A stretch of 64,000 nucleotides of DNA from Cloeon dipterum (taxonomy: Eukaryota > Arthropoda > Insecta > Ephemeroptera > Baetidae). The DNA lies in assembly GCF_949628265.1 (NCBI RefSeq), contig NC_088787.1:3090501-3154500 (forward strand). Direction: 5' to 3'. Shown here piece after piece: positions 9,780 through 20,945 of this stretch (position 1 is its first letter; every line of letters begins with the position of its first letter). A program made the position numbers and the translations under genes. The notes beneath the pieces were generated by a model. That model had not been told where the DNA came from, searched no databases, and saw nothing but the letters and a program-made list of their open reading frames with translations.

Positions 9780-12467
9780 TTGCTAGCGGAATTTCAAGTG
9801 CACGGCGCCAGCAACTCTATTCTACTGCTTTTGCGCTTCGCGCGGTTGGTTTTTCACCAGCTTTTCAATTTCATCCTCGCGCGCAACAAAGATCCCAGCT
9901 GGGAAGAGCAAGGAGGGGCAGGAGCGGCTGGCGTTGCTGCTTGCAGCGTAAGCGGCAACGGCAAGAGAGAAAAAGCGAAAGTGGGGGCGGGAGCTGGTGA
10001 AGCACAAGCACAAGCATGCAGGATCAGGCAGCCAAACGCCAACGCGCCAACGGCTAAAAGAAAATAGCTAAAGACAGTGACATACGCGCGCATTCACGTC
10101 CAGTTCTTATTACGCATAATTACGTACGCAATCCGCTAATTAACACCGGTGTAAGTGCACGCACGACCCGCGGAAACCACCCTGGAATTACGCGTCTCGC
10201 GGCTGTGTGTGTTTGGACCCGTCAACATCAACAATCAACTGCATTTCTGTGTGAACTCGACGATGCATCGTTTTGCAGGTATGTAATGTATTAAAATCAC
10301 TCTAGTTTTCTTATTTATGTGTCAACATGTACATAATATGAGCTTGTTAATCTCGAAATGTAAATGGCATCGCGTCTTATGGTGCCGTAAAAATTGTGCA
10401 TAGCTCAACAACCAAACGCGATTTTCTTTGTCGCAAAAATGGCAACAACCAATTCGACACTGAAAATTAAGTTGTTTGTTGAGCTATGCGCAATTTTTAC
10501 GGCACCAAGACGTGTTTCATTAAAAGAATTTTCTACTTTTTAAAGAATAAACAGCATGCACTTTGACAATTATCTATTTTTGCTCTTTTACTTATTTAAA
10601 ATGTTTACAATTTGTGTTTCAGATTGAGAATTTGTGAAACTTCAATCGAAATTGGCCCCGCTGCCCCCGCCTCTGCCGTCTGGAAGAAAGCGGATTGAGG
10701 CTGCTGAACATGGATCTGTTTTGGAGTGGAACCCTGGGATCAAATTCTTCTATATTTCTGCCAGGTATGTTCATGATGTCTAACATTTTCATTATTAATG
10801 TAATCTATGAATACAAATAATTTGCATTGCCATATTTATTTGTATCTATGAAAAACCCGTTTGTGTGCACTCCATATTCACATGCGCGAGCGATAACAGA
10901 TTTAATAGTCGCAATTTGCTTCAGTTAATTTATGATTCAAATTAATTATATCTCTTTTAAAACCATTTATTCTGTAATTTTCTTGTATAATTTTGTCGAT
11001 TGCCACCTTTTCCCCCGGGTGGCTGCTAATCAGTCCTGGCATCGCCTTAATATACACAAATATATATTATGTATATTTATGTACAGCAGCATGTATGTAG
11101 ATATTTTCGTGAATTTTCTACTTGTTATACATAAAACACATAGCGTGCACATTGACCATTTATTGTTTTGCATATTTAAATGTTTACAATTCTGTTTTTT
11201 AGATTGAAAAATTGGAAAAATTTGTGGCACTGCTGTGATGAAAATCGGCCCTGCATCCCCGCCTCTGCCACCTGAAAGGAAGCCCATTGATGATGCTCTG
11301 CGCTGATCTGTTTTGGTGCCAAACCCTGGGATCAAAGGATTCTCTATTTCTGGCAGGTATGCGCATAATAATTTCTAACATTTTTATGTCAAGTGTTATG
11401 TATCTGTATCAACTTCTACTTGTTGCATTTTCATAATATTTTTCTCGTTTTTATTTATGAAGTCTAAAATATAATTTATGTGTGCATTTCCATTTGCGTG
11501 AGTGATAACAGCCGCATTTGGCTTTCGTGATTTTAATGCCATTAACCCTAATAACTCGATACCATTAATTTCTTGGATAAGGAACAAAGGATTAAAATGT
11601 TGAATGTTGATATCCTTTATGCCCTGTTTTATTGCATTAATACTGTTGAAATCCCGTATTTTGTTTCTTTTATTTAAGTAGCATGTCTGGACTCTTTGGA
11701 ATTTAATTCCTATTTTGTATAGGTGCAACTGTAATTAATATTTATTTATTATAATATTTATTGGATGACTAATAATGCGCAAAATTTATATTTTTTACCT
11801 TGAAATGTGCCTTGAACCATTCATTCCAGGCCATATTACAAGTTGTGGTTTAAGAATTTCATGAATTTATGCTGTCGTTTTTAGAGCATTTGTACAGATT
11901 GTATTTTGGGCTCGAATTTTAATTTTAAAGTTCAGTTCGCAAACTCTCGAGTGAGGAATGAGCCCACTGTCGAGCCAGCTACGAGCAGCAGACTCAGTCG
12001 GAACTATATCTAACAGTAATGAAATGAACAGTACTATGCAAATGAGCATTCTAAATAGACTTGAAGTGTTATCGTAAAAGCCACTATACTTGGCTCAAGT
12101 TTATAGACTCTGATTGAGTAATTTTTTTGTAAGGTATGAGGCATATTAATTCAGATAATAGAAGATGTGCCAAATTAATAAATAATTAAACCTTAAAATT
12201 TAAAATGCACGAACAGAGTTAAATTTTTCATACACTTTAAATAGAACAGCATGTGAATTAAATTTTTAAACCATAAATTTAATTTGGCTTGATATGAATA
12301 ATTTATTTTGTGATGTTAAACTAAATTTATGCTGGATATTTACCTTGCAAATTTATAACTAAGCGCATTAACTGATATTCATTTTTTGATCTATTTTAGA
12401 TTTTTCTGGTCAAAGATCAAGTAGAAGCAGCAGATGAGGAAGAAGATCAAGAAGAATACGGAGCCAC
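9780..12467 (+). ncRNA. Putative multi-exon transcript, coding capacity unclear
   Basis: 9780-10278 is a GC-richer, promoter or leader-like stretch ending in a donor (TTTTGCAG then GTATGTAATG). An ATG at 10263 gives only MHRFA before it. Candidate exons follow at 10623-10764 and 11203-11356 (duplicates of each other, both with clean AG and GT borders) and at 12400-12467 (TTTTAG then ATTTTTCTGG, ending CCAC before GTGAGAC). Joining the first exon to either duplicate meets a stop at once. One frame of the 10.6-kb exon is open and shows PLPPPLP and NPGIKFF; its partner shows PPLPPERKP and NPGIKGF but has a stop. It could be a long non-coding RNA, a noncoding leader of an unseen gene, or a decayed gene. 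The strand follows the splice signals. Confidence 0.35.
10380..10507. repeat. Small MITE with about 30-bp terminal inverted repeats
   Basis: TGGTGCCGTAAAAATTGTGC at 10380 is matched in complement at the right end, 10488-10507, and the match extends inward through ATAGCTCAACAA with about one mismatch. The element is about 128 bp, AT-rich inside, and non-coding. It lies in the first intron of the putative transcript. I cannot define a target duplication. Confidence 0.75.
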
Positions 12468-12504
12468 GTGAGACAAATTATTTTGATTCGACTGAATCGT
12501 CTTT

Positions 12505-12767
12505 GATATTGTGCCGACTGCTTCTGCTGCTCGTCGGAAGGCTCGGTTCGCACTCGAAAGGGGGTTCCAACCTCGCGCTCTCCCCCTCGCAGGGAGGGTG
12601 GTGGTTGTGGTCATGGTTGTAAGGTCAAACTCTCCCCTTCCCCTAGATGACCTAAACCACAACCACCATTCTCCCTGTGAGGGTGAGAGCGTGAGAGCCA
12701 GAATGGGAACCCCTCTCGAGTACGAACCGAGCCTGCCGACGAGCCAGCCGTGAGCAGCAGAAACTGT
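12505..12767. repeat. Foldback MITE, copy 1
   Basis: Long inverted arms flank a short centre near 12625-12640. Left-arm words are GAAGGCTCGGTTCGCACTCG, GGGGGTTCCAACC and AGGGTGGTGGTTGTGG; each recurs complemented in the right arm (CCACAACCACCATTCTCCC, GGGAACCCCTCTCGAG, CGAACCGAGCCTGCCGACGA). GC content is much higher than in the flanks. Non-coding. Confidence 0.75.
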
Positions 12768-13019
12768 TTAAATTTTATATTTATTAACATGCCAACCATT
12801 TTGAGTTTATGAAAACATTTAATGTCGTACTTGCATTGTTATTTTAATGGTTTAATTATGAATTTAATTTCTGCTTATTAAGTCGTCAAATTAATATATT
12901 TTTTAACAAAATTTATCAGAGTTAAAAACTTTAATATAGTTAAGATAACATTGTATTAAACTAGTTTTTTAAGGATTGTTCCTTTGCATAGATCTGCATG
13001 TTCATTTCTTTACTTAAAG

Positions 13020-13405
13020 GATATTGTGCCGACCGCCTCGCTGCTCGCGGCTAGCTTGTCGAAGAGCTCGGTTCGTGTTCGAGAGGGGGTTCAGACCTGG
13101 CTCTCGCGCTCTCACCCTCGCAGGGATGGTGGTGGTTGTGGTTTCGGTTGTTAATAGGGGATTTTGATCTAGGTAAAAGTCAAAATACCGCCTAATTGAA
13201 AATTACCCTTAATACTCTCGCGAAAATTCACTCTTAACTGTTATTTCCGCGAGTGGGGCATCAAAATTGAGGTCAAACTCTCCCTTAGAAGACCGAAATC
13301 ACAACCACCATCCTCCCTGCAAGGGTGAGAGTGCGAGAGCCAGGTCGGAACCCCCTCTCAAGTGCGAACCGAGCCTTTCGACGAGCTAGCCGCGAGCAGT
13401 AGAAC
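13020..13405. repeat. Foldback MITE, copy 2 of the same family
   Basis: It has the same terminal arms as the copy at 12.5 kb (GTGCCGACC...CTCGGTTCG on the left; CGAACCGAGCCTTTCGACGA and GCCGCGAGCAGTAGAA on the right). The loop is larger and holds a second inverted pair (GTCAAAATACCGCC and its surroundings). Two copies in the same region about 500 bp apart suggest local activity. A trace of the same end is at 2915-2940. Confidence 0.75.
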
Positions 13406-13489
13406 AAACATATGCGAATATTAATTGTAATTGTATATGTAACATGGGTCATTATTTGCTGAAAATAAATATATTTAATGCAAAATTAA

Positions 13490-13670
13490 AGCCTAGTTTC
13501 AACTCGTTCCAAACCCGTGTCAACACGTGACTCGTTCCAAAAACACGTGATTTTACACGAGACTTCACACGTGTCTAACTCGTGGTAGACACGTGTTTCG
13601 AAACACGTGAACTCGTGGCAAAAACCACGAGTTTTTCACGTGTCTACCACGTGATTTTTCTCGTAGGGCG
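13490..13670. repeat. CACGTG-rich block, right partner
   Basis: Seven CACGTG words lie in about 160 bases with ACTCGTG and CACGAGT words. The last 23 bases (13648-13670) are the exact reverse complement of 8789-8811. The block therefore belongs to the same repeat family as 8789-9375, in the orientation expected for the other end of one element or for a separate inverted copy. Confidence 0.65.
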
Positions 13671-14287
13671 AGTGGGCGTGGTTGCCTATTTGGTTGCGCC
13701 GCAGCTGAGAGCGGATGGCGGGAAAAAATGTCGGGAAGAATTGACACAATTATTGTATAATTATTATATTTTGATCGTGTTTCGTGTCGATATTTTATTA
13801 AAAATATGCGTTGTGATCGACATTTCCCTCTGTTATTCTCAATTATTCCAGTTTCGACAGAGTTCAGAAGAAGATATATAGCAATCCTTATATAATTCGC
13901 AGGGATAGTTTTGGCGTGACAATTAAATTCGTATGATAAATTAATCTTGAAAATAGCTTCAGCAGGATGAATCCGATGAATATTTTTGTTTTTATTTCTT
14001 TATTAACAGCTGATTTGATTAGCCCGATAATTGGTGAATCGACCGCGTTAGATGGCACATCAGCACTTTTGTTCCACGGTCCCCTGCCCTGATAATTTTT
14101 TTGTTTTTCTCCTGTTTATCTAGGTGGCGTGTTTTCTGATTAAAAGATTAAAATTCAATTGATACAGTCAGGTAGACCGGCTCGTTGATAAGCCTGCATT
14201 AATTGGTGCAAAAAGAGATAAAAACCATTCATTTCTTGTCTGCCTTTCTTGCAAGCAGTGTTGAGAAGAACTTGATTTGGTTCGGAT
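13671..14287 (+). promoter_or_regulatory. Upstream region of RCC1-BTB gene B
   Basis: It contains a spacer similar to those before genes C and D. Landmarks are TCTCCTGTTTATCTAGGTGG (about 14108), CAGGTAGACCGGCTCG, the GATAAGCCTGC word at about 14188 and AGAGATAAAAACC at 14213. The GATAAG and AGATAA words are conserved at the same place in all plus-strand paralogues and in gene A. They fit GATA-factor sites close to the transcription start; the start itself is not identified. Confidence 0.45.
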
Positions 14288-16777
14288 ATGGAGTCTGCTG
14301 GCGCCATGTCAGACAGCTTGGATAAGTGGAAAATATTTCAGGACCTGAGCGACGAACTAAAGCGGAATATCAGGCTCGCAGTCGTAAATGGTAGGCTTTT
14401 AATTTTATTGTTTTACATAGCATGAACTGGCCTTACGTAATGCAAAATTGTTATATTTATGTTAAATTTCTAGTGTAATTATTCTTTATTATTTAGTTTC
14501 CATTGCTCGCCGCTCAATTCAAGGCTTTTATTATTTCAAGTTGGAGCTTAAAAATTCCTCACTCAGTTTTAACAAGCATCCCCTCATCTGCATTATTTAT
14601 AATATTTAAAGATGGTAGCGCAATTTACGTGACGAAAGATGACGAAGTTTTCGGCTTTGGGAAAAACCAAACAGGATTTCTTGGTACTGGCGACAAGGAA
14701 CCACGCAGAGAGCACACAAAAATTGAACAATTGTGCGGACAAAATATTCAAGGTGAAAAGCTATAGTAGACAATATAATGCGACTCGCAAATAAAACGTT
14801 TTATGTTTTCTTCAGATTTGCAATTCTCATATTATACGATTTTTGCGATTTCTGCTAACGGCTCAGTTTACGCATGGGGAAGCAATGGTAATGGACAGCT
14901 TGGACTGGGTACGAAAAAAGACACCTTGATCCCAACCAAAATACAAGGAATTTTGGCAACCAAAAGAGTTGTTCAAGTTGCCTGCAGCTATTATTACCAT
15001 ACTCTGGCTTTAACCTCGGAAAGAGAGGTTTCAATAAATTAAATGTCTTTAAAATTAATTTACAATTTCTAAATACGACACTCGCAAGGTCTTCTCCTTT
15101 GGTCGTAACGATTTCGGGCAGTTGGGACTGGGACGCAAAAGAGACCAAACTCTTCCAATAAAATTGGACGTTTCTGCAGCTGGGGGAGTTGTGACCGCCA
15201 TCGCATGTGTATATAAATCATCTCTAGCACTCTTAGACTCAGGAGAGGTGAAAATGATATATATTTCGTGAATTTTATCTTATTTGTCAGCAGCATCATT
15301 TTTGTTTAAATTAGGTGCTATTTATAAAAAAATGGAACATTATGTAATACCTATATATGCATAGTTAATACTTAATATTCACTTTAAAGTTGTTAGCTTG
15401 GGGGAAAAATGAAGATGGCATTCTTGGCCAAGATGAAGAAGACGTGGAGGAGCAAAACATTCCTCGCAAAGTGCCTGGCTTGGAAGGAATCACAATTACA
15501 AAAATTGTTTGTGGACATAATCATGCCCTGGCCTTATCAAACGATGGAAAGGTCTACTCTTGGGGATGGAACGGATCAGGCCAGCTTGGAAATGGAACCA
15601 ATAAAAGTTCACACCAACCAACTTTGATATCTGGAAAATTTGGCAGGTAAAGTAAAAAATTACAAGCATCAATGCCGATGTAGATTGAAATATTTGTGTG
15701 ACAAAAATTGTGAATAAATTAATTTATGGACAGGATAAGAGACTTAGCTGCTAATTACAATCACCATGTTAGTGCTGCAGTCACAGAAGCAGATGAAGTA
15801 TTCACTTGGGGTGAATTCAATGGTGGGATTTTTTATCTTCAAAAATAAAAATTAAACATGACCCACACGAATTAAATTTCAAGGCCAAAAACACCTCATT
15901 CCGACAAAAACCTCATTCACAACACTGGATGAAGTTTTTGCGAAAATTCCAAATTACGCCCTTACATTTCGACCATTGCGTACAAATCTTGATGATGAGC
16001 CAACAGATGAAAGGAACGCCACAAACGAATTGCCGGAATGGTTCAAAAAATCGTTTGGTGACGTCGTAAGTAATATTACACATTTATTTCAAAAATGTAT
16101 AACACTGCGACTAATCATGAGATATATAGGAATCTGCTGACGTTGTTTTTGTGGTCGAGGGAAAGAAAATCCACGCGCACAAAAATATTTTGATAATGCG
16201 TTGCACCGTCTTCAGGACCATGTTCTTGGGCAATTGGAAAGAAAGCAACGAAAGGTAATATTTTAGCTTGCGAATTAACAAAAACTTAATATTAATAGGG
16301 AGCAAATCATCGAGAACCACAGCTACGATGCATTTTTCGCCTTTTTGAAATACTTCTACACCAACGAGGTTGATTTGCAGCCAGATTTGGCTCTAGGTAA
16401 ATAACTTGAATTGTTTTGGTGTCTGTTTTTGAATAATTAATTTATAAAGAGGTTTACGCCTTGGCCCACTTCTATCAAATGACTGATCTGCAAAAGGAGT
16501 GCTTGAAAATGATTAAAAGAGGCCTGACCGTGGATAACGCTGCTTTGATTTACGACAATGCAATTCAACTTGGTGCCGAGGTACCTAATTACTTTTTAAA
16601 ATTTAATTTCTGGTCTAGACTCTAATTTCAATTTAGGAACTTAAGGAGTTCATTTTGAAGTTCTGCAAGAAGCACATGAATGCTGTTGTGGAGAGTGATG
16701 GCTTCAAGCTCTTGAACAGCGATGTCGTGAAAGATTTCGTCCTTCGTGCTGCGCAGCAAGGAGTGTTTAAAAAATGA
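14288..16777 (+). CDS. RCC1-BTB protein (gene B)
   Basis: The predicted protein has 545 residues from 11 exons: 14288-14390, 14612-14752, 14816-15027, 15089-15247, 15390-15646, 15734-15822, 15884-16065, 16130-16254, 16299-16396, 16450-16580 and 16637-16777. All phases are consistent. An in-frame second Met (MSDSLDKW) six codons in is the start shared by the paralogues. RCC1 repeats occupy about residues 35-300 (VYAWGSNGNGQLGLGT, FSFGRNDFGQLGLG, LAWGKNEDGILGQ, YSWGWNGSGQLGNGT, FTWGEFNG). A BTB domain follows (ADVVFVVEGKKIHAHKNILI, FLKYFYTNEVDLQPDLAL) and a BACK-like helical tail ends in RAAQQGVFKK. Size and order match the RCBTB1/2 family (human members are about 530-550 residues), which act as cullin-3 adaptors or in membrane-proximal signalling; the role here is inferred. 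AATAAA lies at 17069. Confidence 0.9.
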
Positions 16778-17589
16778 TTAGTAGGCGATATTTCCTCTGC
16801 TGTGGGATGCAGATTGCATGCTCAATTTTTGAAAATTTTGTTTCTTATTCGATAATTATTAATTTCGATGGGTGTTATCTCTGTAATGCGCGTGGCTTCT
16901 TTGCTCTTATCTTTTGTTCTTTTCTTGACTGCGCCTCCGTGAGCGACCAGATAGTTAAAATTTCACAAAAATCACCACCTTAGTTTTTACGATCGTTCCA
17001 CTCGTCAGCGTAAATTTTGTAATTATGAGAGGAATAATTGCTTGTTCTATTCTATATTAAAATTTAAAATAAATATTCTAAACACTAATCATTCTGATCT
17101 ACTGTAATTTCAATCCCTTATTTAATCATCGCTTAATTGCAGACTTTGGACGGAAGACTGATTTCCATCAAATCGAATGCTGTCGTTCTTATCTGACATG
17201 GTGCGGTCGTGTTTGATGATTTGATTAAATGGTTTTCTCCTCTTAGAAGTATTTTTTACAACACAGGCGTCGCTCTTGATAAGCCTAACGCAGTTTAAAG
17301 ATGGTTTTGCGCGTCCTTATCTCATCTGCACTTACCTTATTCCCTTCAGAGCTCTTAATTTGGTGCAATATCGGAATACCTGGAAAAGTAGGGAATATTT
17401 GGAGTTATGGACGATGATTATCCTTGATTTTCGAGAAGGCGCGAATCATTAAAAATTAAATGTGAAATTCAAAGTTGCGGTTCTAAATAAATATTAAAAA
17501 TTTAATTATTTTTAATTGCGTTTAATAAATTGGAGTGGCGTTAATGCTTTTGAAGCGGAAAAGATAGAAAATCTGCAGTCCCGTCGATG
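16778..17589. repeat. Spacer after gene B (duplicated unit)
   Basis: It is homologous to 23417-24200 (after gene C) and partly to 1890-2100 and 28300-29140. It contains several GATA words (CTTATCTGACATGG, TTGATAAGCCTAACG, CCTTATCTC). At about 17374-17440 there is a decayed copy of the first RCC1-BTB exon (GGGAATATTT, GGACGATGA, TTTTCGAGAAGG) with stops in frame. The polyadenylation word AATAAA at 17069 belongs to gene B. Confidence 0.65.
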
Positions 17590-19471
17590 AAGATGGACCC
17601 TACTTATACAATACCCATCGACAGGGGGCGCAGTTAAGGGGCGGGGGTAGGGGGCGAGGGGCCGAGGGGGGTTCGGACCCAAGATTTTTTTTGCCGCCAC
17701 CCCATAGGGGCCCGGGGAGCCCCTTCGAAGCGAGCGGCCTCACTATGCTCCTGTGTAAAAAAATCGCCAAAACGGGGCCGATCGGGGTGTAACTCAAATG
17801 GTCGATGCGGGGTCGCCCACGAACGCGTTTTCAACGGAGAAACCCAAGATTCCTCCCATAGGCGAATTAAAAAAAAATAAACCAAAAGGGGCCTCCGGGG
17901 CAGCGGGGAGTGCGAGGGGGATGGGGGGTTGAAACTGGTGCCATCGCCTGCAGAATTTAACGGCGAGTTCAGCCAACACCGGTTAAAGCCCGCAGGTCCC
18001 ATAGCGGTTGAGATATAAAATTCGAAAGGTGCAAAAACGTGGTTTGGACAATAATTAGTTTTTTTTTTAGGAGCCCCCGCGAAGGCCCACGACGCCCGAC
18101 GGCCCGCCGCGACCACTCATTCGAAAGAAGCCGCAATTAGCTTCATTTTGACGGGTAGTAACGCCATCCTGCTCGAACGCCGCCGGAGATGGAAGGGCCG
18201 AAAGGGTTAAAAACAGGCAAAAGTCGAAGCTGCCATAAGGTTAACACGGCCTCAGACATGGAAAACTAAAAATCTAAAAACCCCATCAAAATCAAAAATC
18301 AATTTTGCCCATCCTAAGACCTCCCAGCGAGTTTTAGGCCTGTGCGACCTCCTCAGGGTCAACGGTGACCTTTGAAAGGTACAAAACGCGATTTTTCGAT
18401 ATTCGCGGCCCCCCGCGGAGTCCCTATCGGCCCCAGCGCCCCCAAACTCGAGATTCGAGTAGGTGACGAGTGGACAAAGTCAACGGTGTGCAGAAAAGAT
18501 TTTTCCGCCCAAGAGCGAAAAGTTATTAACCGGGCAAAAAAAAATGAAAAACTTGGCTCTAGAGTTGATGCGGAATTTATCTGCGAGTATTTTAAGACAA
18601 AATTCGACCTGATCGGATGAAAAACCTGGGAGGAGATAGGTTTGGCGCGCGGCGCGGAAGGGTTTTTCGCCTCCCATAAGCTTAACATGGGAATTTCGAA
18701 ATCGGATTTCGGGCGGAAAAAATTATTTTCGGCCGCGATTGCTGTGCTATACTCTTCCGCCCGGCGAAAAGTGCCTGCAAACCGATTTTGGAGGCCCATA
18801 GGCGAATTACGGCGGCGCTTCGAAAATCCGCGATTTGCCGTGCACGCAAATGGACAGGCTGAAAATACGCGCGGCGCCGCCGCGGAGCCGCCGCGCATTT
18901 AATCTCGAATTTGACCATCGGAAACGCACGACTGAGTGCGCGGGCGTCTGAAACAAAATTTTAACCGGTCTAACTCTTCCCAAATTCATTTTATAGGCGA
19001 TTTTCGGTTTTTGGTGTGCAAAACGCGTGCAAGGTAGGACGATCGTGCGGTGCGGCACCGAGCCGCACAGATTTATTTTTGCCGAAATTCGAGTATTCGC
19101 CGCAGCGTCAACCGCGACCCCTCATTCGAAAGTGCCCGCCGAGATCTTTAACCCGCCGCCACCGGCCGACCTTTCTCAGGGTCCCCCGACATGAAACCCA
19201 CGAACGGCGCGCCACGGTCTTCGCCGCCCGACGACCGGACCGGCAGAGCGATTTTCGCGCGCGACCCCTCCCCGCGCACCCCCCAACCACCTCGGCGACC
19301 TTCCTCAGGGTGGCCGCCCAGAAATCTCTCAACGAGCAGGCATTCTCGGCGTTTCCGGCTCCGCCGCCCGGCGGTTGCCGCCCGCGACCCGGTTCGGGGG
19401 CGACTCCGAGTAGGCCCCCGCCCCCCGAATCGCCCCCACATCGGAGCTCAAGTGCGAAGCGCTTCTAAGAT
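17590..19471. mobile_element. GC-rich 1.87-kb insertion with 5-bp target duplication
   Basis: 17595-19466 interrupts the spacer at a point where the paralogous spacer (about 24205) is continuous. The target word AAGAT is duplicated (17590-17594 and 19467-19471). The insert is strongly GC-rich against an AT-rich background. It has no obvious terminal inverted repeat and no convincing coding frame. Internally it is built of recurrent degenerate words: CCATAGGCGAATT (about 17859, 18797, variant at 18990), CGACC-CTCAGGGT (about 18350, 19155, 19290) and CCGCGACC-CTCATTCGAAAG (about 18108, 19115). I class it as a non-autonomous element of unknown family. Confidence 0.65.
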
Positions 19472-20945
19472 AAGATAATAACCGTCTCATGACGACGACT
19501 GACTGAGCCACTATATGCGTTGACATGGCAACAGAGATAATGTTAAACTAAAAATTTTCCTTTCAACAGCAGGCAAAAGGAATTATTTCAACAGATGTCA
19601 GTAATAGTGATATAGTAAATTCTAATAATATATCGTGTATTATATGTATTTTTCTTTCGTTGTAAAAAATGATTTTAAAGTGGATTTTTTAGCTGGCGAA
19701 TAATTTTATGAAAAGTGGAATAAAGATGTTGATAAAGTGGCTCAAACAGCTTAACAGGCTGGTCAACCATAGCCACTTTCTCATTTTCGCACCTTTTGCA
19801 GCGGCCGTAAGGAAAAATTCTTCTTCGCTTTTATCTCAAATTCTTATCTGCTTGCGTTGATCGAAAAGGCGAGATGCTCTGACGGGAGATGTGGCGCGTG
19901 CAGTTGCGTCTATTCATCTTATCTCGATACAATTTTTTATCTCTCCTTTACTTCATTCCATTTGAGAGCTAAAGACAAGCAGTAATATTTAAAAAAACAA
20001 ATTTTTTAGGTATTAATTTTTTAAATTTTATCTTACAAAAACGCACGTTGCTGATAAATTGTAACGCAGTGGCTTTTGTTGTTGGCACTTTCTATTTTAC
20101 CACTTGATAGCCCATGTCCGAAAGGTTTACTCTCAAGGGAAGCCTTAAAAATGCTTTTTGCCACATCCTCCCGTGATGTGGAAGCTCAGTGTTTTTTTTA
20201 ATTGACTACTCATCGTATCGTCGACAACGACCACTCATCGGCCAGGTATTTTTTATACTTTTACTTGACATACCCATACGACCTTTTTCAGGGTAGCCTG
20301 ACATAATATCCTTTCGTGGTTGATTTTTAATGCGTTATTTTCATCGATTTCGAGCACATTTGCCAATACTCTTCGACGCTTTTCCACCCTCGCCTGACAA
20401 CAACCTTCCTCAGGTCACGCCACCTGAAACCTGCTTTCTGGTGGTTTTGACCCGCTGACCATTTTGACACGTGTTTGAGCGATCAAAACACTAAAGGTTG
20501 AAATTCGTTTTAATTTCGTGATAATTCAACGAGTTATATTGATGGATTTCAGGTCAAGAAATCTCAAACGGATCGTCTGACAAAATTTCAGTTTTAAATT
20601 ACCGAGAATTTCTATTCTGTCAATTGCATGCACAATTAGTCCTGTCAAAATGACATTTATCAATAAGGCTCCAAAGTACTTTTCTCCGGACATCTGCCTT
20701 GATAATTCTTTTTTTTCTCTCTGAAGAAAAAGGCTAGTTTTTCTCCGGTTCATCTCAAGGTGGCGTGATTTCTGTTTAAAAGATTATAATTCAATTGAAA
20801 AAGTCAGGCAGACCAGCTCGTTGATAAGCCTGCGTCGTCGGCAAGAGAGATAAAAAAATCATTAATTTCTTGTCTGCTTCTCTTGCAAGCAGTGCTAAAA
20901 AGAGAACTTGATTAGGCCGTGCACGGTGCAGAGTCTGCCGACGCG
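19472..20945. repeat. Spacer before gene C, with decayed GC-element words
   Basis: 19472-20000 matches 24205-24720 (GATAATAACCGTC, GTTGCCATGGCAACAGAGAT-like word, TTCTTATCTGCTTGCG). 20200-20480 holds AT-decayed versions of the insertion family (CGACCTTTTTCAGGGTAGCC, CGACCTTCCTCAGGTCACG). 20500-20940 is the promoter-side block shared with gene D, ending with GATAAGCCTGCGTCGTC and AGAGATAAA, conserved GATA words just before the coding start. Confidence 0.6.

Noticed and set aside
9780-10093. Open frames of 95 and 79 codons in the GC-rich leader
   Set aside because: Composition is repetitive (Ala/Gly/Lys or Pro/Ala), no domain is seen, and they overlap on opposite strands. Better read as a promoter or leader.
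17600-19466. Possible rDNA or bacterial contamination
   Set aside because: The GC content suggested it, but there is no recognisable rRNA core, the insert has a target duplication, and decayed copies of its words occur in the neighbouring spacers.
17600-19530. Many overlapping open frames on both strands in the GC-rich insertion
   Set aside because: High GC lowers stop frequency in all frames. The peptides are Arg/Pro/Ala-rich and low in complexity, with no domain, no plausible splice structure and no preferred strand.
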